DNA from: Prevotella sp.
Lineage (GTDB): Bacteria > Bacteroidota > Bacteroidia > Bacteroidales > Bacteroidaceae
Length of the DNA: 64,000 nucleotides
Direction: 5' to 3'
Assembly (NCBI GenBank): GCA_017617615.1
Contig: JAFZVV010000011.1
Coordinates: 434,001-498,000 of the forward strand
Part shown: in pieces, positions 17,651-28,011 of the stretch
How the letters are laid out: every line of letters starts with the position of its first letter
How positions within the stretch are numbered: position 1 is the stretch's first letter
The notes under the pieces: model-generated
What the model was told of the DNA's origin: nothing
What the model saw: only the letters and a program-made list of their open reading frames with translations
Databases searched by the model: none
Position numbers and translations under genes: made by a program

Positions 17651-19585
17651 ATGAAACGATTTCTCCGACTCACAGCCTTCCTCATAGGCATGCACGTGGC
17701 AGGACTGCTCATGCTGTCTGTCTACCGCTTGGTGCAGTTTGCTGCGCTCCATACCATGATGGCGAAAGACAGTGGGGCATCGGTACCCACGGCTTTCGTC
17801 AAGGGACTGTGGTTCGACAATGTTGTGGCATGTTATGTGATGGTGGTGCCGCTTGCCGTGCTCTTGTTGGCTGCCACCTTCGGATGCTACGCCAAGGTGC
17901 TCAGACGAGTCGCTGCCGTATGGATTGTGGTGTTCTTTACCATACTCATGGGCATCTCCGCATCCAATATCCCTTATTTCGCTTATTTCTTCAAGAACAT
18001 TGATTCCTCCATCTTCGGGTGGTTTGGATATGTGGGCACAACCACAGGCATGTTGGTGGGCGAGGCATCCTATTGGCCCTATTTCCTTCTGTTCCTTGCC
18101 ACGGTAGTGCTCTTCGCATTCATCGTCAGGTGGATGCGCCGGCGAGCAGACAGGCGCATCAACGAGGCACCCCAAACGAAGGGGTGGGGATATGTCGTGG
18201 TGAAACTCACCCTCTCAGCGGTCCTCATAGGCCTCTGCATCTTCGGCATCAGGGGAAGGGTGGGATATAACCCCATCAAAATCAGTCAGGCATATTATTG
18301 TGACGACCCGTTCCTCAACCAACTCGGTATTTCGCCCGCCTTCAACCTACTCACCAGTGCGCTCGATGACTTGCGTAAGGAGAATGCCGAACTGCATCTC
18401 ATGCCCTACGACCGTGCCGTGGGCTACGCCCGCCAGTCGCTGGGCATCACGGGGGTGACCGACAGCACGGCGGTGCTCCACAGGCATATCGCTGCCGACA
18501 GCGTGCCCACTCATCCCAATGTGGTGATTATCCTCATGGAATCGATGTCGGCAAGTCTCATGCAGTCGTTCGGACAGAAAGAGGCGCTCACGCCGACACT
18601 CGACAGCCTCTTCCGCCACTCCCTCTCCTTCACCCGTTTCTATTCGGCTGGCATACACACCAACCACGGACTTACCGCCACGCTCTACTCCTTCCCCGCA
18701 CTGATGATGCGCAACCTGATGAAAGGTACCGTGACACCACGGCGGAGCGGACTGCCCACGGTACTCAAGGAACAGGGTTACCACAATCTCTTCTTCATGA
18801 CGCATGAGTCGCAATACGACAACATGAACGCCTTCTTCCGCACCAATGGCTACGACGAAATCTATGCGCAGGAGAACTATCCCGCCGAAGAGGTAGCCAA
18901 CAGTTTCGGGGTGCCCGACAAATACCTCTTCGACTATGCCCTGCCGGTAATCAACAAGACGGCAAGTAGCGGGAAACCATTCATGGCGACAATCCTCACC
19001 ATCAGCAACCACCCGCCATATATCGTGCCCGAATGGATGAAGACACACACCAAGGAACCGGAAACACAAATCGTGGAATATGCCGACTGGTGCATCGGAC
19101 AGTTCCTCAGCGAGGCACGGAAACAGCCATGGTATGACAACACCCTCTTTGTCATCCTCGCCGACCACGGGAAACTGGTAGGAGAAATGGATTCCGAACT
19201 GCCACAGTCGTACAACCACATCCCCCTGATGATTTTCGGGACAGGCGTGCAACCCATGCGCTATGACGGGCTGGGAACACAGGTCGACGTGATGCCCACC
19301 GTGCTGGGCCTGATGCATATCGGCTACGACTACGATGGGTTCGGCATCGACCTGCTGCGCCAGCAGCGCGACAAGGTGTTCTATACCTCCGACACGCAAG
19401 TCGTGGCACGCGACAGTGCGGCATGCTTTATCTACAACCCCTCGCTCGGGCGTGACTTCTGCTACGACATCACCCCCGACGGCCGATTGGCGCAGAAACC
19501 CTCCAGCCAGCGCTTCAACACCCTGCGCGACTACGTCTTCGCCATGGTGCAGACCGCGGAGTTCATGCAGCGGAGAAGCAAATGA
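17651..19585 (+). CDS. LTA synthase-like sulfatase-fold membrane protein
   Basis: The 644-residue protein has about five N-terminal membrane segments (residues 1-210) and a periplasmic alkaline phosphatase/sulfatase-fold domain. The nucleophile region is VVIILMESMSASLMQSFG (about 295-310); SAGIHTNHGLTATLYSFP and later LFVILADHGKLVGE supply metal-binding residues. Relatives transfer glycerol-phosphate or phosphoethanolamine to envelope glycans. Bacteroidota lack lipoteichoic acid, so the product is more likely a modified envelope glycolipid; this is inference. It starts 10 nt after the zinc-ribbon gene. Confidence 0.9.
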   Translation: MKRFLRLTAFLIGMHVAGLLMLSVYRLVQFAALHTMMAKDSGASVPTAFVKGLWFDNVVACYVMVVPLAVLLLAATFGCYAKVLRRVAAVWIVVFFTILMGISASNIPYFAYFFKNIDSSIFGWFGYVGTTTGMLVGEASYWPYFLLFLATVVLFAFIVRWMRRRADRRINEAPQTKGWGYVVVKLTLSAVLIGLCIFGIRGRVGYNPIKISQAYYCDDPFLNQLGISPAFNLLTSALDDLRKENAELHLMPYDRAVGYARQSLGITGVTDSTAVLHRHIAADSVPTHPNVVIILMESMSASLMQSFGQKEALTPTLDSLFRHSLSFTRFYSAGIHTNHGLTATLYSFPALMMRNLMKGTVTPRRSGLPTVLKEQGYHNLFFMTHESQYDNMNAFFRTNGYDEIYAQENYPAEEVANSFGVPDKYLFDYALPVINKTASSGKPFMATILTISNHPPYIVPEWMKTHTKEPETQIVEYADWCIGQFLSEARKQPWYDNTLFVILADHGKLVGEMDSELPQSYNHIPLMIFGTGVQPMRYDGLGTQVDVMPTVLGLMHIGYDYDGFGIDLLRQQRDKVFYTSDTQVVARDSAACFIYNPSLGRDFCYDITPDGRLAQKPSSQRFNTLRDYVFAMVQTAEFMQRRSK

Positions 19586-19655
19586 CCTTCTCTGCTAAGG
19601 TGGGTTTCAATCCGCCTTTCTCTTGAACCATAACAACAAACATACCTAAAACATC

Positions 19656-20471
19656 ATGAAAACAATCAAAGCATTACTACTTGCCAGTATCCTGACCTTC
19701 GGCATGCCCGCTGCCGCACAGGCGGTGATGACATTTCAGCACCCCTGGCAGGGGAAAAGGGTCGCCTATTTTGGCGACAGCATCACCGACCCCCGTAACA
19801 GCGGTTCACAGAAGAAATGGTGGCACTGGCTGCAGACCTGGCTCGATATCGAGCCATACGTCTATGCCGTGAGCGGGCGCCAGTGGAACGATATCCCCAA
19901 CCAAGCAGAGAAACTCAAGGCCGAGCATGGCGATGACTTCGATGCCATCCTCATCTTCATCGGTACCAACGACTACAACGCCGCCGTTCCCATCGGAGAG
20001 TGGTATACCATTACCGAGGACTCGGTAGAGGCAGCCGTACACCGCCCGCGGGCCACGGTGCTGCGCCGTCACCGGGAGCCCTCGATGAACAAGGATACCT
20101 ACCGTGGGCGCATCAATATCGCCATGAAACGGGTGAAGGAGATGTTCCCGACCAAACAAGTGGTGCTCCTCACGCCCATACACCGTGGCTATTTCTTTGG
20201 CAACGAGAAGAACATCCAGCCCGATGAGTCGTACACCAACGAGATAGGCGAATGGGTGGATGCCTATGTGCAGAGCGTGAAGGAGGCCGCGAACATCTGG
20301 GCAGTGCCGGTCATCGACCTCAATGCTTCCTGTGGCTTCTTTCCCCTTGTCGACGAGCATATCGTGTATTGCCATAACGAGAAAGACCAACTCCATCCCA
20401 ACGATGCCGGTCACGTGCGCATGGCACGCACTGTCATGTATCAGTTGCTTGCGCTGCCCTGCACGTTCTGA
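19656..20471 (+). CDS. Secreted SGNH/GDSL hydrolase
   Basis: The 271-residue protein has a signal peptide (MKTIKALLLASILTFGMPAAAQA). Block I is YFGDSITD with the catalytic Ser, block III is IFIGTNDYN with Asn, and block V is DQLHPNDAGH with Asp and His. Such enzymes are often carbohydrate O-acetylesterases. Its position just before the tandem CE12 protein suggests it removes acetyl groups from the same polysaccharide. The gap to the next gene is 51 nt. Confidence 0.88.
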   Translation: MKTIKALLLASILTFGMPAAAQAVMTFQHPWQGKRVAYFGDSITDPRNSGSQKKWWHWLQTWLDIEPYVYAVSGRQWNDIPNQAEKLKAEHGDDFDAILIFIGTNDYNAAVPIGEWYTITEDSVEAAVHRPRATVLRRHREPSMNKDTYRGRINIAMKRVKEMFPTKQVVLLTPIHRGYFFGNEKNIQPDESYTNEIGEWVDAYVQSVKEAANIWAVPVIDLNASCGFFPLVDEHIVYCHNEKDQLHPNDAGHVRMARTVMYQLLALPCTF

Positions 20472-20522
20472 TGTTCACTTCTGATGTCATTTTTGTTAAG
20501 TCTATCAAAATCCGAAACACCA

Positions 20523-22154
20523 ATGAGAAAGATATTTTTGTTCATATTGATGATGCTCTGCTACACCGGTGGCATGGCACAGGACAACCGACAGGGGCTG
20601 GCAGACGAGAATAAGGTGAGAGACCTCACCCTCGACAGCCTCGACAAGGTGCGTCAGGCACGTGTGGCACCGGGGAGCAGCCGTAAGGGCAACAATCCCG
20701 TACTTTTCCTCATCGGCAACAGTACCATGCGCAACGGTACGCTGGGCAACGGAAATAACGGTCAGTGGGGGTGGGGATACTATGCCGAGGACTTCTTCGA
20801 CAAGGAGAAAATCACCGTAGAGAACCAAGCCCTTGGAGGCACCAGCAGTCGGACGTTCTACCGCATGCTGTGGCCAGATATCCGCAAGGCTCTGAAACCC
20901 GGCGACTGGGTGATAATCAGTATCGGGCACAACGACAACGGACCATACGACACCGGTAGGGCACGTGCCAGCATCCCAGGCATCGACAGCGACACGGTGC
21001 TCCATGTCAGCGTGCAGGAGATACACCGCAACGACACGACCTATCGTGAGGAAGACGTGTATAGTTACGGAGGATACCTGCGTCGCTTCATCAACGAGAC
21101 AAGGGCGGCAGGGGCTTTCCCCGTACTCATGTCGCTTACCCCACGCAACGCTTGGGAAGGAGGAAGGGTGGTGAGGAAAATCCACAGTGAGTGGTGCCAG
21201 CAGGTGGCCGAAGAGCAACAGGTGCCCTATATCGACCTCAATGACATCTCCGCCGCCAAACTTGAGGGTTTCGATCCGGAGAAGATGAATTATTATTTCT
21301 TCGGCGACAAGATACACACCAGTAAGTTCGGTGCTATGATGAATGCACGGAGTGCTGCCGAGGGCATTGCGGCATGCCAGCATCCGTGGATAGCATACCT
21401 GAAGTCATGCCTCGTGGGTGTTGACCTACCCATGGTCGACGTGCAGCGCGAGGAGGGCAAGCCCGTGGTGTTCCTCACCGGCGACAGTACCGTGAAGAAT
21501 GCCGACAAGGACGAGGACGGCATGTGGGGATGGGGTGCCGTGGCCACCGACATTTTCGATGCACGGAAAATCACCGTCGCCAATTGCGCCATGGCGGGAC
21601 GCTCATGCCGCACCTTCCTCAACGAGGGCCGCTGGGACAAGGTCTACAACAGTATCCAGCCCGGTGACTATGTGCTCATCCAGTTCGGCCACAACGACGT
21701 GGGTGCCATCGACAGTCTCAAGGAACGTGCAGCTATCACGGGCACCGCCGACACCTGTCATGTCTACCGCTTGAAATCCAACGGGAAGTACGAGGTGGTC
21801 TACTCTTTTGGGTGGTACCTGCGCAAGTTCATCAACGACGTGAAAGAGAAGGGAGGCATCCCTGTCCTCGTTTCGCTCACCCCGCGCAACATCTGGCGTG
21901 ACGGACATATCGAGCGCCGCAACGACACCTATGGGAAATGGTATCGTGAGGTGGTGGAACAGACGGGGGTGGATTTCGTCGACGTACACAACATCACCGC
22001 CGACAAATACGATAAGATGGGCAAGAAACGGGTGGAAGCTTTCTTCAACCACGACCACACACACTCATCACTTAAAGGTGCCAAGGCCAATGCGCAGAGC
22101 GTGCGCACGGGACTCAAGGAAATCCATTCGTCCTTAGCCAAATATTTGAAATAG
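20523..22154 (+). CDS. Two-domain rhamnogalacturonan acetylesterase-like protein (CE12, SGNH)
   Basis: Two complete SGNH domains lie in one secreted protein of 543 residues. Signal peptide: MRKIFLFILMMLCYTGGMAQ. Domain 1 has LIGNSTMRNG, GGTSSRTF, SIGHNDNGP and DKIHTSKFG; domain 2 has LTGDSTVKN, AMAGRSCRTF, QFGHNDVGA and DHTHSSLKGA. The pairs of GxS, G, N and DxxH match the rhamnogalacturonan acetylesterases RGAE/RhgT. Domain 1 has GNS in place of GDS, which keeps the Ser. It would strip acetyl groups from galacturonate residues so that GH28/GH105 can act. I chose the ATG at 20523 since it begins the signal peptide. Confidence 0.9.
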   Translation: MRKIFLFILMMLCYTGGMAQDNRQGLADENKVRDLTLDSLDKVRQARVAPGSSRKGNNPVLFLIGNSTMRNGTLGNGNNGQWGWGYYAEDFFDKEKITVENQALGGTSSRTFYRMLWPDIRKALKPGDWVIISIGHNDNGPYDTGRARASIPGIDSDTVLHVSVQEIHRNDTTYREEDVYSYGGYLRRFINETRAAGAFPVLMSLTPRNAWEGGRVVRKIHSEWCQQVAEEQQVPYIDLNDISAAKLEGFDPEKMNYYFFGDKIHTSKFGAMMNARSAAEGIAACQHPWIAYLKSCLVGVDLPMVDVQREEGKPVVFLTGDSTVKNADKDEDGMWGWGAVATDIFDARKITVANCAMAGRSCRTFLNEGRWDKVYNSIQPGDYVLIQFGHNDVGAIDSLKERAAITGTADTCHVYRLKSNGKYEVVYSFGWYLRKFINDVKEKGGIPVLVSLTPRNIWRDGHIERRNDTYGKWYREVVEQTGVDFVDVHNITADKYDKMGKKRVEAFFNHDHTHSSLKGAKANAQSVRTGLKEIHSSLAKYLK

Positions 22155-22227
22155 AATTTTAAGGATAAAGAGGAATTGAAGTGACGTATGTTCACTTAAT
22201 CAGCCTTTTGGTAGAAATGACGTATTA

Positions 22228-22291
22228 TCCCGAATAGGCGAATTATAGAATTTTAAATTGCTGATTATTTCTATAATTCGCCTATTCGGGA
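22228..22291. repeat. Perfect 23-bp inverted repeat
   Basis: Arms 22228-22250 and 22269-22291 are exact reverse complements (starting TCCCGAATAGGCG) around an 18-nt AT-rich spacer. The position is between two convergent PUL genes, in a 308-nt gap. No T-run follows on either strand, so an ordinary terminator is not a full explanation. Confidence 0.9.
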
Positions 22292-22425
22292 AATTTAGAC
22301 GAAAGGTGTAAATACCAACATCAAGGGGGCTATCCGAATCGTTAAGGAAGAATGATGTAGAATAGAAGAATAGGCAATCAGAATAATGAATGCACAATCA
22401 AATGCGCAGAATTTAGGAGTAGTCA

Positions 22426-22462
22426 CTCCCCTCTCCTCTTGGAGAGGGGCCGGGGGAGAGGC
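22426..22462. repeat. GC-rich CCCCTCTCC/GGAGAGGGG repeat element
   Basis: CCCCTCTCC-tctt-GGAGAGGGG is followed by CCGGGGGAGAGGC and ends directly at the GH105 stop codon. Elements of this look (CCCCTCCC...GGAGGGG...GGGGGAG) are scattered in many Bacteroidota genomes; that last point is general knowledge. Confidence 0.75.
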
Positions 22463-23581
22463 TTAGCGTATCAGTTTGAGATACTCCGTGGCACCAAGAA
22501 GGAAACACCCCGTACCGTAGTCTTCGAAATCAGGCACCTTGGTATAGGTGACGGGCTGACCCGCCGACGGATCCTTGCCAGTGCCCTGCACATATCCCAG
22601 GAAACCGTCGGCATGCACGCAATCACGCACCATGGCAGTCCAGGCACGGTCGCATGCCTGTCGGTATTTCCTGGCTTTCAGGATACCGTTGTTGATGCCC
22701 CAACTCATGCCATAAAGGAAGAGTGCCGTACCCGTGAGTTCCTTTCCGCCGTAGGTGACCGGCGAGACGAGCGATGGGTTCCAGAGCCCGTCCTCGCGCT
22801 GGCAGCGCAGCAACGCCTCACTCATCATGACGAAGTCTTTCTTCAAGCGCTTATAGTACTTGTCTTTCTTACCCAAATCGGTCATCACTCTCACCAGGGC
22901 GGCATACACCCATCCGCTGCCACGGCTCCAGTAGCAGTTTTGTCCGTCGCTCTCCTTATAGGGCGGCACATAGTCGGCATCACGCCACCATAGCCCTTCA
23001 GCGGTATTGAACAGTCCGCCACCACAGGTGTCACGGCTCCAGGTATACATCTGCATGGCAAAGTCGATATAGCGTCGCTCGCCACTCGCACGATACATCT
23101 TGCTATATACAGGCATCGCCATCTGTATGGCATCGATCCAGGTCCAGTAGCCTACCTTTCCCGAATTCATCTGATGCTCCAAATTCTCCTTCACATGCTC
23201 GATCATCCGCTTGTCGTGGGTCATCATATACCTGTCGATATAGGTCTGGCCGCAGCACTGGTCGTCGGCATCAGTAGTCGTGATACCATTGCGGGGCTTC
23301 CACTGATGGTAGTTCCCCCAACGGTCAGTGTAGTCGAGATAACGATCTTCGGGGTCGATGACATAAAGTGCCATCAGTCCCTCGTAGTACACGGCGCGTG
23401 TCCACAGGTTGCTCGGACGGATGCGCCCCACATTGGTGTCGAGCGTGGGGTCGGCATGCTTGGCCATGAAGTAATCGTTCACTTTTCGTGCCACCGTCAG
23501 CACGTCGTCGGCAGTGGTTGTCTGTGCCACGACCCCAGAGACCATAAAGGTCAAGAATAATAGGATAAGGCTCTTTTTCAT
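22463..23581 (-). CDS. GH105 unsaturated rhamnogalacturonyl hydrolase
   Basis: The secreted 372-residue protein (signal MKKSLILLFLTFMVSGVVAQ) belongs to the GH88/GH105 alpha6/alpha6 barrel. TTTDADDQCCGQTYIDRY and WTWIDAIQMAMPVYSKM contain the conserved acids; Asp150 matches the catalytic Asp of YteR. It removes the unsaturated galacturonate left at chain ends by rhamnogalacturonan lyases. The released sugar isomerises to the substrate of KduI. It is divergent from the hybrid regulator at 23742 and shares its promoter region. Confidence 0.9.
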   Translation of the reverse strand: MKKSLILLFLTFMVSGVVAQTTTADDVLTVARKVNDYFMAKHADPTLDTNVGRIRPSNLWTRAVYYEGLMALYVIDPEDRYLDYTDRWGNYHQWKPRNGITTTDADDQCCGQTYIDRYMMTHDKRMIEHVKENLEHQMNSGKVGYWTWIDAIQMAMPVYSKMYRASGERRYIDFAMQMYTWSRDTCGGGLFNTAEGLWWRDADYVPPYKESDGQNCYWSRGSGWVYAALVRVMTDLGKKDKYYKRLKKDFVMMSEALLRCQREDGLWNPSLVSPVTYGGKELTGTALFLYGMSWGINNGILKARKYRQACDRAWTAMVRDCVHADGFLGYVQGTGKDPSAGQPVTYTKVPDFEDYGTGCFLLGATEYLKLIR

Positions 23582-23604
23582 GATTGTTCTTCACAATGTC
23601 ACTA

Positions 23605-23707
23605 CAAATATACGATTTTCCTTATAGGGAAAGACTTTCTTTATGTACGTTTTATCGGTAAATTTGTACGAAAAGCTTGAAAAAGATAGGATTATTTCCT
23701 ATTTTTG
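23605..23707. promoter_or_regulatory. Divergent GH105 / hybrid regulator promoter region
   Basis: On the minus strand TATATTTG (23605-23612) is the -7 for GH105. On the plus strand TATTTTTG (23700-23707) is the -7 for the regulator. Between them 23663-23686 reads TTTGTACGAAAAGCTTGAAA, nearly the same as 35185-35210 in the GH28/rhaM gap, and is a candidate regulator binding site. Confidence 0.55.
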
Positions 23708-23741
23708 TAGTCTGAAAGCCTGAAAATAACAAAGATTGGTA

Positions 23742-26700
23742 ATGAATAGACTACTGATTCTGATTTCAGTCTGTTTCCATATGATTTCCGCATGGTCACA
23801 GATTGAATTGAAATACCGTGACCTGAACACAGAAGATGGATTGCCCAGCAACTCCATCATCAATATCGTGCAAGACCCCCAGGGGTATATCTGGATGGCC
23901 ACATCGGATGGGTTGTGCCGGTATGACGGCTATTCGTCGGACGTGCTGCGCCATACCGACAGCGGCAACAACGCCCTCTTGTTGAGCAACCGCCTTAGGT
24001 GGCTCTACCAAAATCCCAACGGACTGCTTTTCATCCGTTTGCAGGGCGAGCGCTATAGTTGCTACGATACCAACCTGAGACGGTTTGTGCACTTCATCCC
24101 CAACGGAAACGACCAGAAGAACTATTGCGACTGTGTGTTCACTCCCGATGGCGACACCTGGTTGTGGTACACCTATTCGGGGTGTCTTGAGGTGAAATAC
24201 CACAACGGGAAAATTACCAGCCATGAGTACAACGAAGAGAATGGCTTGTTGGCCTCCAACGATGTGCGCTTCATCTTGCCCGATAGTCACCATAAGGTGT
24301 GGATAGGCACCAGCAAGGGTCTCTATCTAAAAGAGAAGGGCTCCAGCTCACTGCGCACCATTGACAGCCGGCATGCTTATCTTTGGGCAGCGGAATTGGG
24401 GCAGAATGTCTATTTCGCCACTACCGACAACCAGATTGTTCACGTAGACGGCAACGCCAGGCTGCACACTGATATCACGGCATTCCCTGCATGGACAGCT
24501 GGCAATGCCATCCGTGGACTGGCGGCCGTAAACGATGACCGGTTGCTCGTCATCACCAACACGACAACCTACAGTTATTCCGCTAAAACGGGAAAAGTCG
24601 ACATCAACGACATACAGATGCCAGAAGGTACGGTGTATCAAGACAATGCCGGCAATTGTTATGTCGGCGACAACAACGTCAATGTCTACTATATCGACAA
24701 GACCCGCCACGAAATCTATACCTTCAATGTCCTCAGCCGTCAGCTGTTGCGCAAAAGGGGTATCCTGCCTTATATGGTGGGGACAGGACAAGATGGGAAA
24801 ATATGGATTACCACCACGGGAAATGGCCTCTTTGTCTATGACCCCACGACACGACAGCAGTTGCACTACACGCCAAGAACGGGACAGTCGCCTATCAAGA
24901 GCGATTACCTTTATGGATTGTTGATCGACCGTTCAGGAAACATTTGGGTGTCGCAGGAGAACATGGGGCTCAGCGTCATCACCGCCATGCCGGCAGGAGT
25001 GAGGCGTTGCTATGCCGCACCCAGCGCGTCGCCCGACTACGTGAATCTTTTCAGGTCGGTGCGCCAGACCAGCGACCAACGGGTGTGGGCGGGAAACCTC
25101 ATGGGGGGCACCTATATGCTCCACGATGCCAAGACATTGCAGCCTACAAGTATTGGAACCGACGACGACATGCTGTCGGTGTGTGTCGACAAGAAAGGGC
25201 ATACATGGATTGGCACGAGGAACAAAGGGGTGAGTGTCGATGGAAAGTTCTATACCCACAACCCCGATGACCCCACGTCGCTGCCACAGGGAAAGGTCTT
25301 CGACCTGCTCTGCGACAATGACCAACGGATGTGGGTGGCAGTGAACATGGGAGCGTTGTGTTTGGCGGTTCCGCAACCCGATGGCACCTACAAGTTCCGG
25401 AAGTTCCTGAAGGAAAAACCGCTCATGAAAAATGTCACCAAACTGTTGCAGACACGTTCGGGTATTATCTTCGTAGGATGTGGCGATGGTGTCGTGGCTT
25501 TCGACCCCGAACAACTCATAGACGACTCCGAGAATTATTACTATTACAATTCCGACAACAGCGAATTGGGCTATTTCGAAATCAGGGACATCTTTGAAGA
25601 CAGCGAGGGCACTGTTTGGCTCGCATCGGCAGGTGGCGGCATCTACCGGGTGTCCGACGGCGGTAGTTTGGAGAAACTACGGTTCAGGCAATATGATACC
25701 CGTCACGGACTGGCCGACAACACCGCCAATGCCATTGTGGCAGACGCCAATGGCATGATGTGGATAGGTACCAACCATGGCCTTTCCAAACTCAATCCCA
25801 AGACCATGTCGTTCACCACCTATTTCCTCTCGGCCGACAAGTTGGGCGATGTTTACAGCGAGAACTCTGCTTGCAGGATGGCGGACGGCACTTTGGTTTT
25901 GGGTACCAACAATGGTATCGTATGTTTCAATCCCCTGACAACGCAACTGAGCAGCAGTGAGGGAAGGCACCTCGTAGTGACCAACCTCCTTGTCAACGGC
26001 ACGATGTTCTCGGAATATGAGTCAGAAAAGGATATCCGTCTATCTCATCACCAGAACTCCCTTACCTTCCGTTTCTCTGACATGAAGTTCGACTTCCCGC
26101 ACAATACTGAATACATTTATATCCTCGTCGGGGTAGACAAGACCTGGAGTCAGCCAACGAGGCAGAATGAGGCAGTATACAAAGACTTGGCTCCTGGCAC
26201 CTACGTCTTCCATGTGCGAATCGTTGGCGATGATACGGGGAAGGAGGCTACCATGCGGGTTGTTATCCGCCAGCCGTGGTGGAACACCTGGTGGGCATGG
26301 CTCATCTATATCGCCGTGGTGGGAGGCATTGCATGGTATATCATACGCCTGTTGCTCATCACATATTCTATGCGTAACCGTATCCGTATGGACAAGGAAA
26401 TCAGCGACTTCAAGCAAAAACTCTTCATGGACCTCAGCCATGAGTTCCGCACGCCGTTAACCCTCATTCAGGGGTCGATGGACAGGATGAGGAGAGCCGG
26501 CGAGTTGCCTGCCAGCCTCCGCCAGCCCATGAGCAATATGCGGCGGAGCACCGAACGGATGATGCGGCTCGTCAACCAACTCCTCGAAATGCACAAGTTG
26601 CAGAGTGGCAAACTGTCTCTGAAATTGCAGGAAACCGACGTCATCCGTTTCTTGCGTGAGATTACGATGACTTTCAGTGACCTGGCGCAGAACCGTGAGA

Positions 26701-27974
26701 TGAACTTGCTTTTCGTGCCTTTCGCACAGCATTACACGATGTATGTAGACAGGGGCTGTCTCGACAAGATTGTCTATAACCTGCTCAGCAACGCGTTCAA
26801 GTACACGCCACGCAAAGGCGATGTCACCGTGAGGGTGAGAATGGACGAGGGGAAACTCATTATCCGGGTGGAGGATACCGGGGTGGGGGTGCCCAAGGAC
26901 CGCCAGTCACAACTCTTCACCCGGTTCATGCAGGCCAGCAACGCTGCCAACAGCAGTGGCATAGGCCTCAACTTCACCGAACAACTGACATTGGCTCATC
27001 ATGGAGAGATAGCATTTGAGGAGAACCCAGCAGGCGGAAGCATCTTCACGGTGAAGATTCCGGAATCACCGGAGTGCTACCTGCCCGATGAATTCATGGA
27101 AGAGAGCGCACTCGACCATATGACCGATGATGCCCATGATGATGACAGACAGTGGCGCAACTACCGCGAACTGGTGTCGCAGCCCCTTAACGACCGTAGG
27201 GTGCTCATCGTTGACGACGATGAAGACGTGAGGGATTATATCCGTTGCGAACTGTCACCATATTTTACCGTCGAAGTGGCACAAGATGGCGTCGAGGCGT
27301 TGGAGCGTATCCACCAGTCACCGACCATCGACCTGATTGTGAGCGACATCAAGATGCCACAGATGGATGGTATCGAGTTGCTGAAGAAAGTGCGTGCCGA
27401 CGACGGGGTGTTTGACATTCCCTTTGTCTTGCTCACCGCCCTCGGAAGCATCGAGAAACAGTTGCAAGGCGCACGATTCGGTGCCGATGCCTATCTCCCC
27501 AAGCCGTTCAATGTGGCTTTGCTCGTGAGCAAGTGCATCAGTCTGATAGAACAGCGCGACCGGCTGCGAAAGGCCTATGCCATGCCAGCGGAAGAGGGGG
27601 GCAAGGTTGAGCAAGATGCCGATGCCACGCCATTGCTCACCAGTGAGCGCGACCGGAGGTTCCGTGAGATTGTGGACTTGAAAATCAGCAACAACCTCTC
27701 CAATCCCGATTTCGTGGTCGAAGACCTGGCCCAGGCCACCGGTTATGGACGTTCGCAGTTCTACAGCAAGATGATGGAGGTAACGGGAAAGACCCCCAAG
27801 GAGTATATCCGCCAGCGACGTATGGCACGGGCAGCCGAACTGCTGCGTAGCGGTGAGATGATAACCGTTGCCGAAGTGGCTTATCAGGTGGGTTTCTCCG
27901 ACTCCCTCTATTTCAGCCGCTGTTTCAAGCAGCATTTCGGTGTCACGCCTTCTAAATACCAGAAAGGTAGTTAG
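23742..27974 (+). CDS. Hybrid two-component system regulator of the PUL (HTCS)
   Basis: One protein of 1410 residues joins all parts of a two-component system. A signal peptide (MNRLLILISVCFHMISAWSQ) is followed by a large periplasmic beta-propeller sensor (repeats such as GYIWMATSDGLCRYDGYS, KVWIGTSKGLYL, GMMWIGTNHGLSKL) and a Y_Y_Y domain to about residue 840. A membrane segment (TWWAWLIYIAVVGGIAWYI) precedes the histidine kinase with FMDLSHEFRTPLT (His900) and NLLSNAFKYTP. A receiver domain has VSDIKMPQMDG (Asp1202), and an AraC helix-turn-helix ends the protein (VAEVAYQVGFSDSLYFSRCF). Such proteins bind an oligosaccharide and switch on susCD-like genes; here probably a rhamnogalacturonan fragment. 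Confidence 0.96.
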   Translation: MNRLLILISVCFHMISAWSQIELKYRDLNTEDGLPSNSIINIVQDPQGYIWMATSDGLCRYDGYSSDVLRHTDSGNNALLLSNRLRWLYQNPNGLLFIRLQGERYSCYDTNLRRFVHFIPNGNDQKNYCDCVFTPDGDTWLWYTYSGCLEVKYHNGKITSHEYNEENGLLASNDVRFILPDSHHKVWIGTSKGLYLKEKGSSSLRTIDSRHAYLWAAELGQNVYFATTDNQIVHVDGNARLHTDITAFPAWTAGNAIRGLAAVNDDRLLVITNTTTYSYSAKTGKVDINDIQMPEGTVYQDNAGNCYVGDNNVNVYYIDKTRHEIYTFNVLSRQLLRKRGILPYMVGTGQDGKIWITTTGNGLFVYDPTTRQQLHYTPRTGQSPIKSDYLYGLLIDRSGNIWVSQENMGLSVITAMPAGVRRCYAAPSASPDYVNLFRSVRQTSDQRVWAGNLMGGTYMLHDAKTLQPTSIGTDDDMLSVCVDKKGHTWIGTRNKGVSVDGKFYTHNPDDPTSLPQGKVFDLLCDNDQRMWVAVNMGALCLAVPQPDGTYKFRKFLKEKPLMKNVTKLLQTRSGIIFVGCGDGVVAFDPEQLIDDSENYYYYNSDNSELGYFEIRDIFEDSEGTVWLASAGGGIYRVSDGGSLEKLRFRQYDTRHGLADNTANAIVADANGMMWIGTNHGLSKLNPKTMSFTTYFLSADKLGDVYSENSACRMADGTLVLGTNNGIVCFNPLTTQLSSSEGRHLVVTNLLVNGTMFSEYESEKDIRLSHHQNSLTFRFSDMKFDFPHNTEYIYILVGVDKTWSQPTRQNEAVYKDLAPGTYVFHVRIVGDDTGKEATMRVVIRQPWWNTWWAWLIYIAVVGGIAWYIIRLLLITYSMRNRIRMDKEISDFKQKLFMDLSHEFRTPLTLIQGSMDRMRRAGELPASLRQPMSNMRRSTERMMRLVNQLLEMHKLQSGKLSLKLQETDVIRFLREITMTFSDLAQNREMNLLFVPFAQHYTMYVDRGCLDKIVYNLLSNAFKYTPRKGDVTVRVRMDEGKLIIRVEDTGVGVPKDRQSQLFTRFMQASNAANSSGIGLNFTEQLTLAHHGEIAFEENPAGGSIFTVKIPESPECYLPDEFMEESALDHMTDDAHDDDRQWRNYRELVSQPLNDRRVLIVDDDEDVRDYIRCELSPYFTVEVAQDGVEALERIHQSPTIDLIVSDIKMPQMDGIELLKKVRADDGVFDIPFVLLTALGSIEKQLQGARFGADAYLPKPFNVALLVSKCISLIEQRDRLRKAYAMPAEEGGKVEQDADATPLLTSERDRRFREIVDLKISNNLSNPDFVVEDLAQATGYGRSQFYSKMMEVTGKTPKEYIRQRRMARAAELLRSGEMITVAEVAYQVGFSDSLYFSRCFKQHFGVTPSKYQKGS

Positions 27975-28011
27975 ACATCGTCAGTGTGAAGAACCCTAAG
28001 TAGAAAAACAA

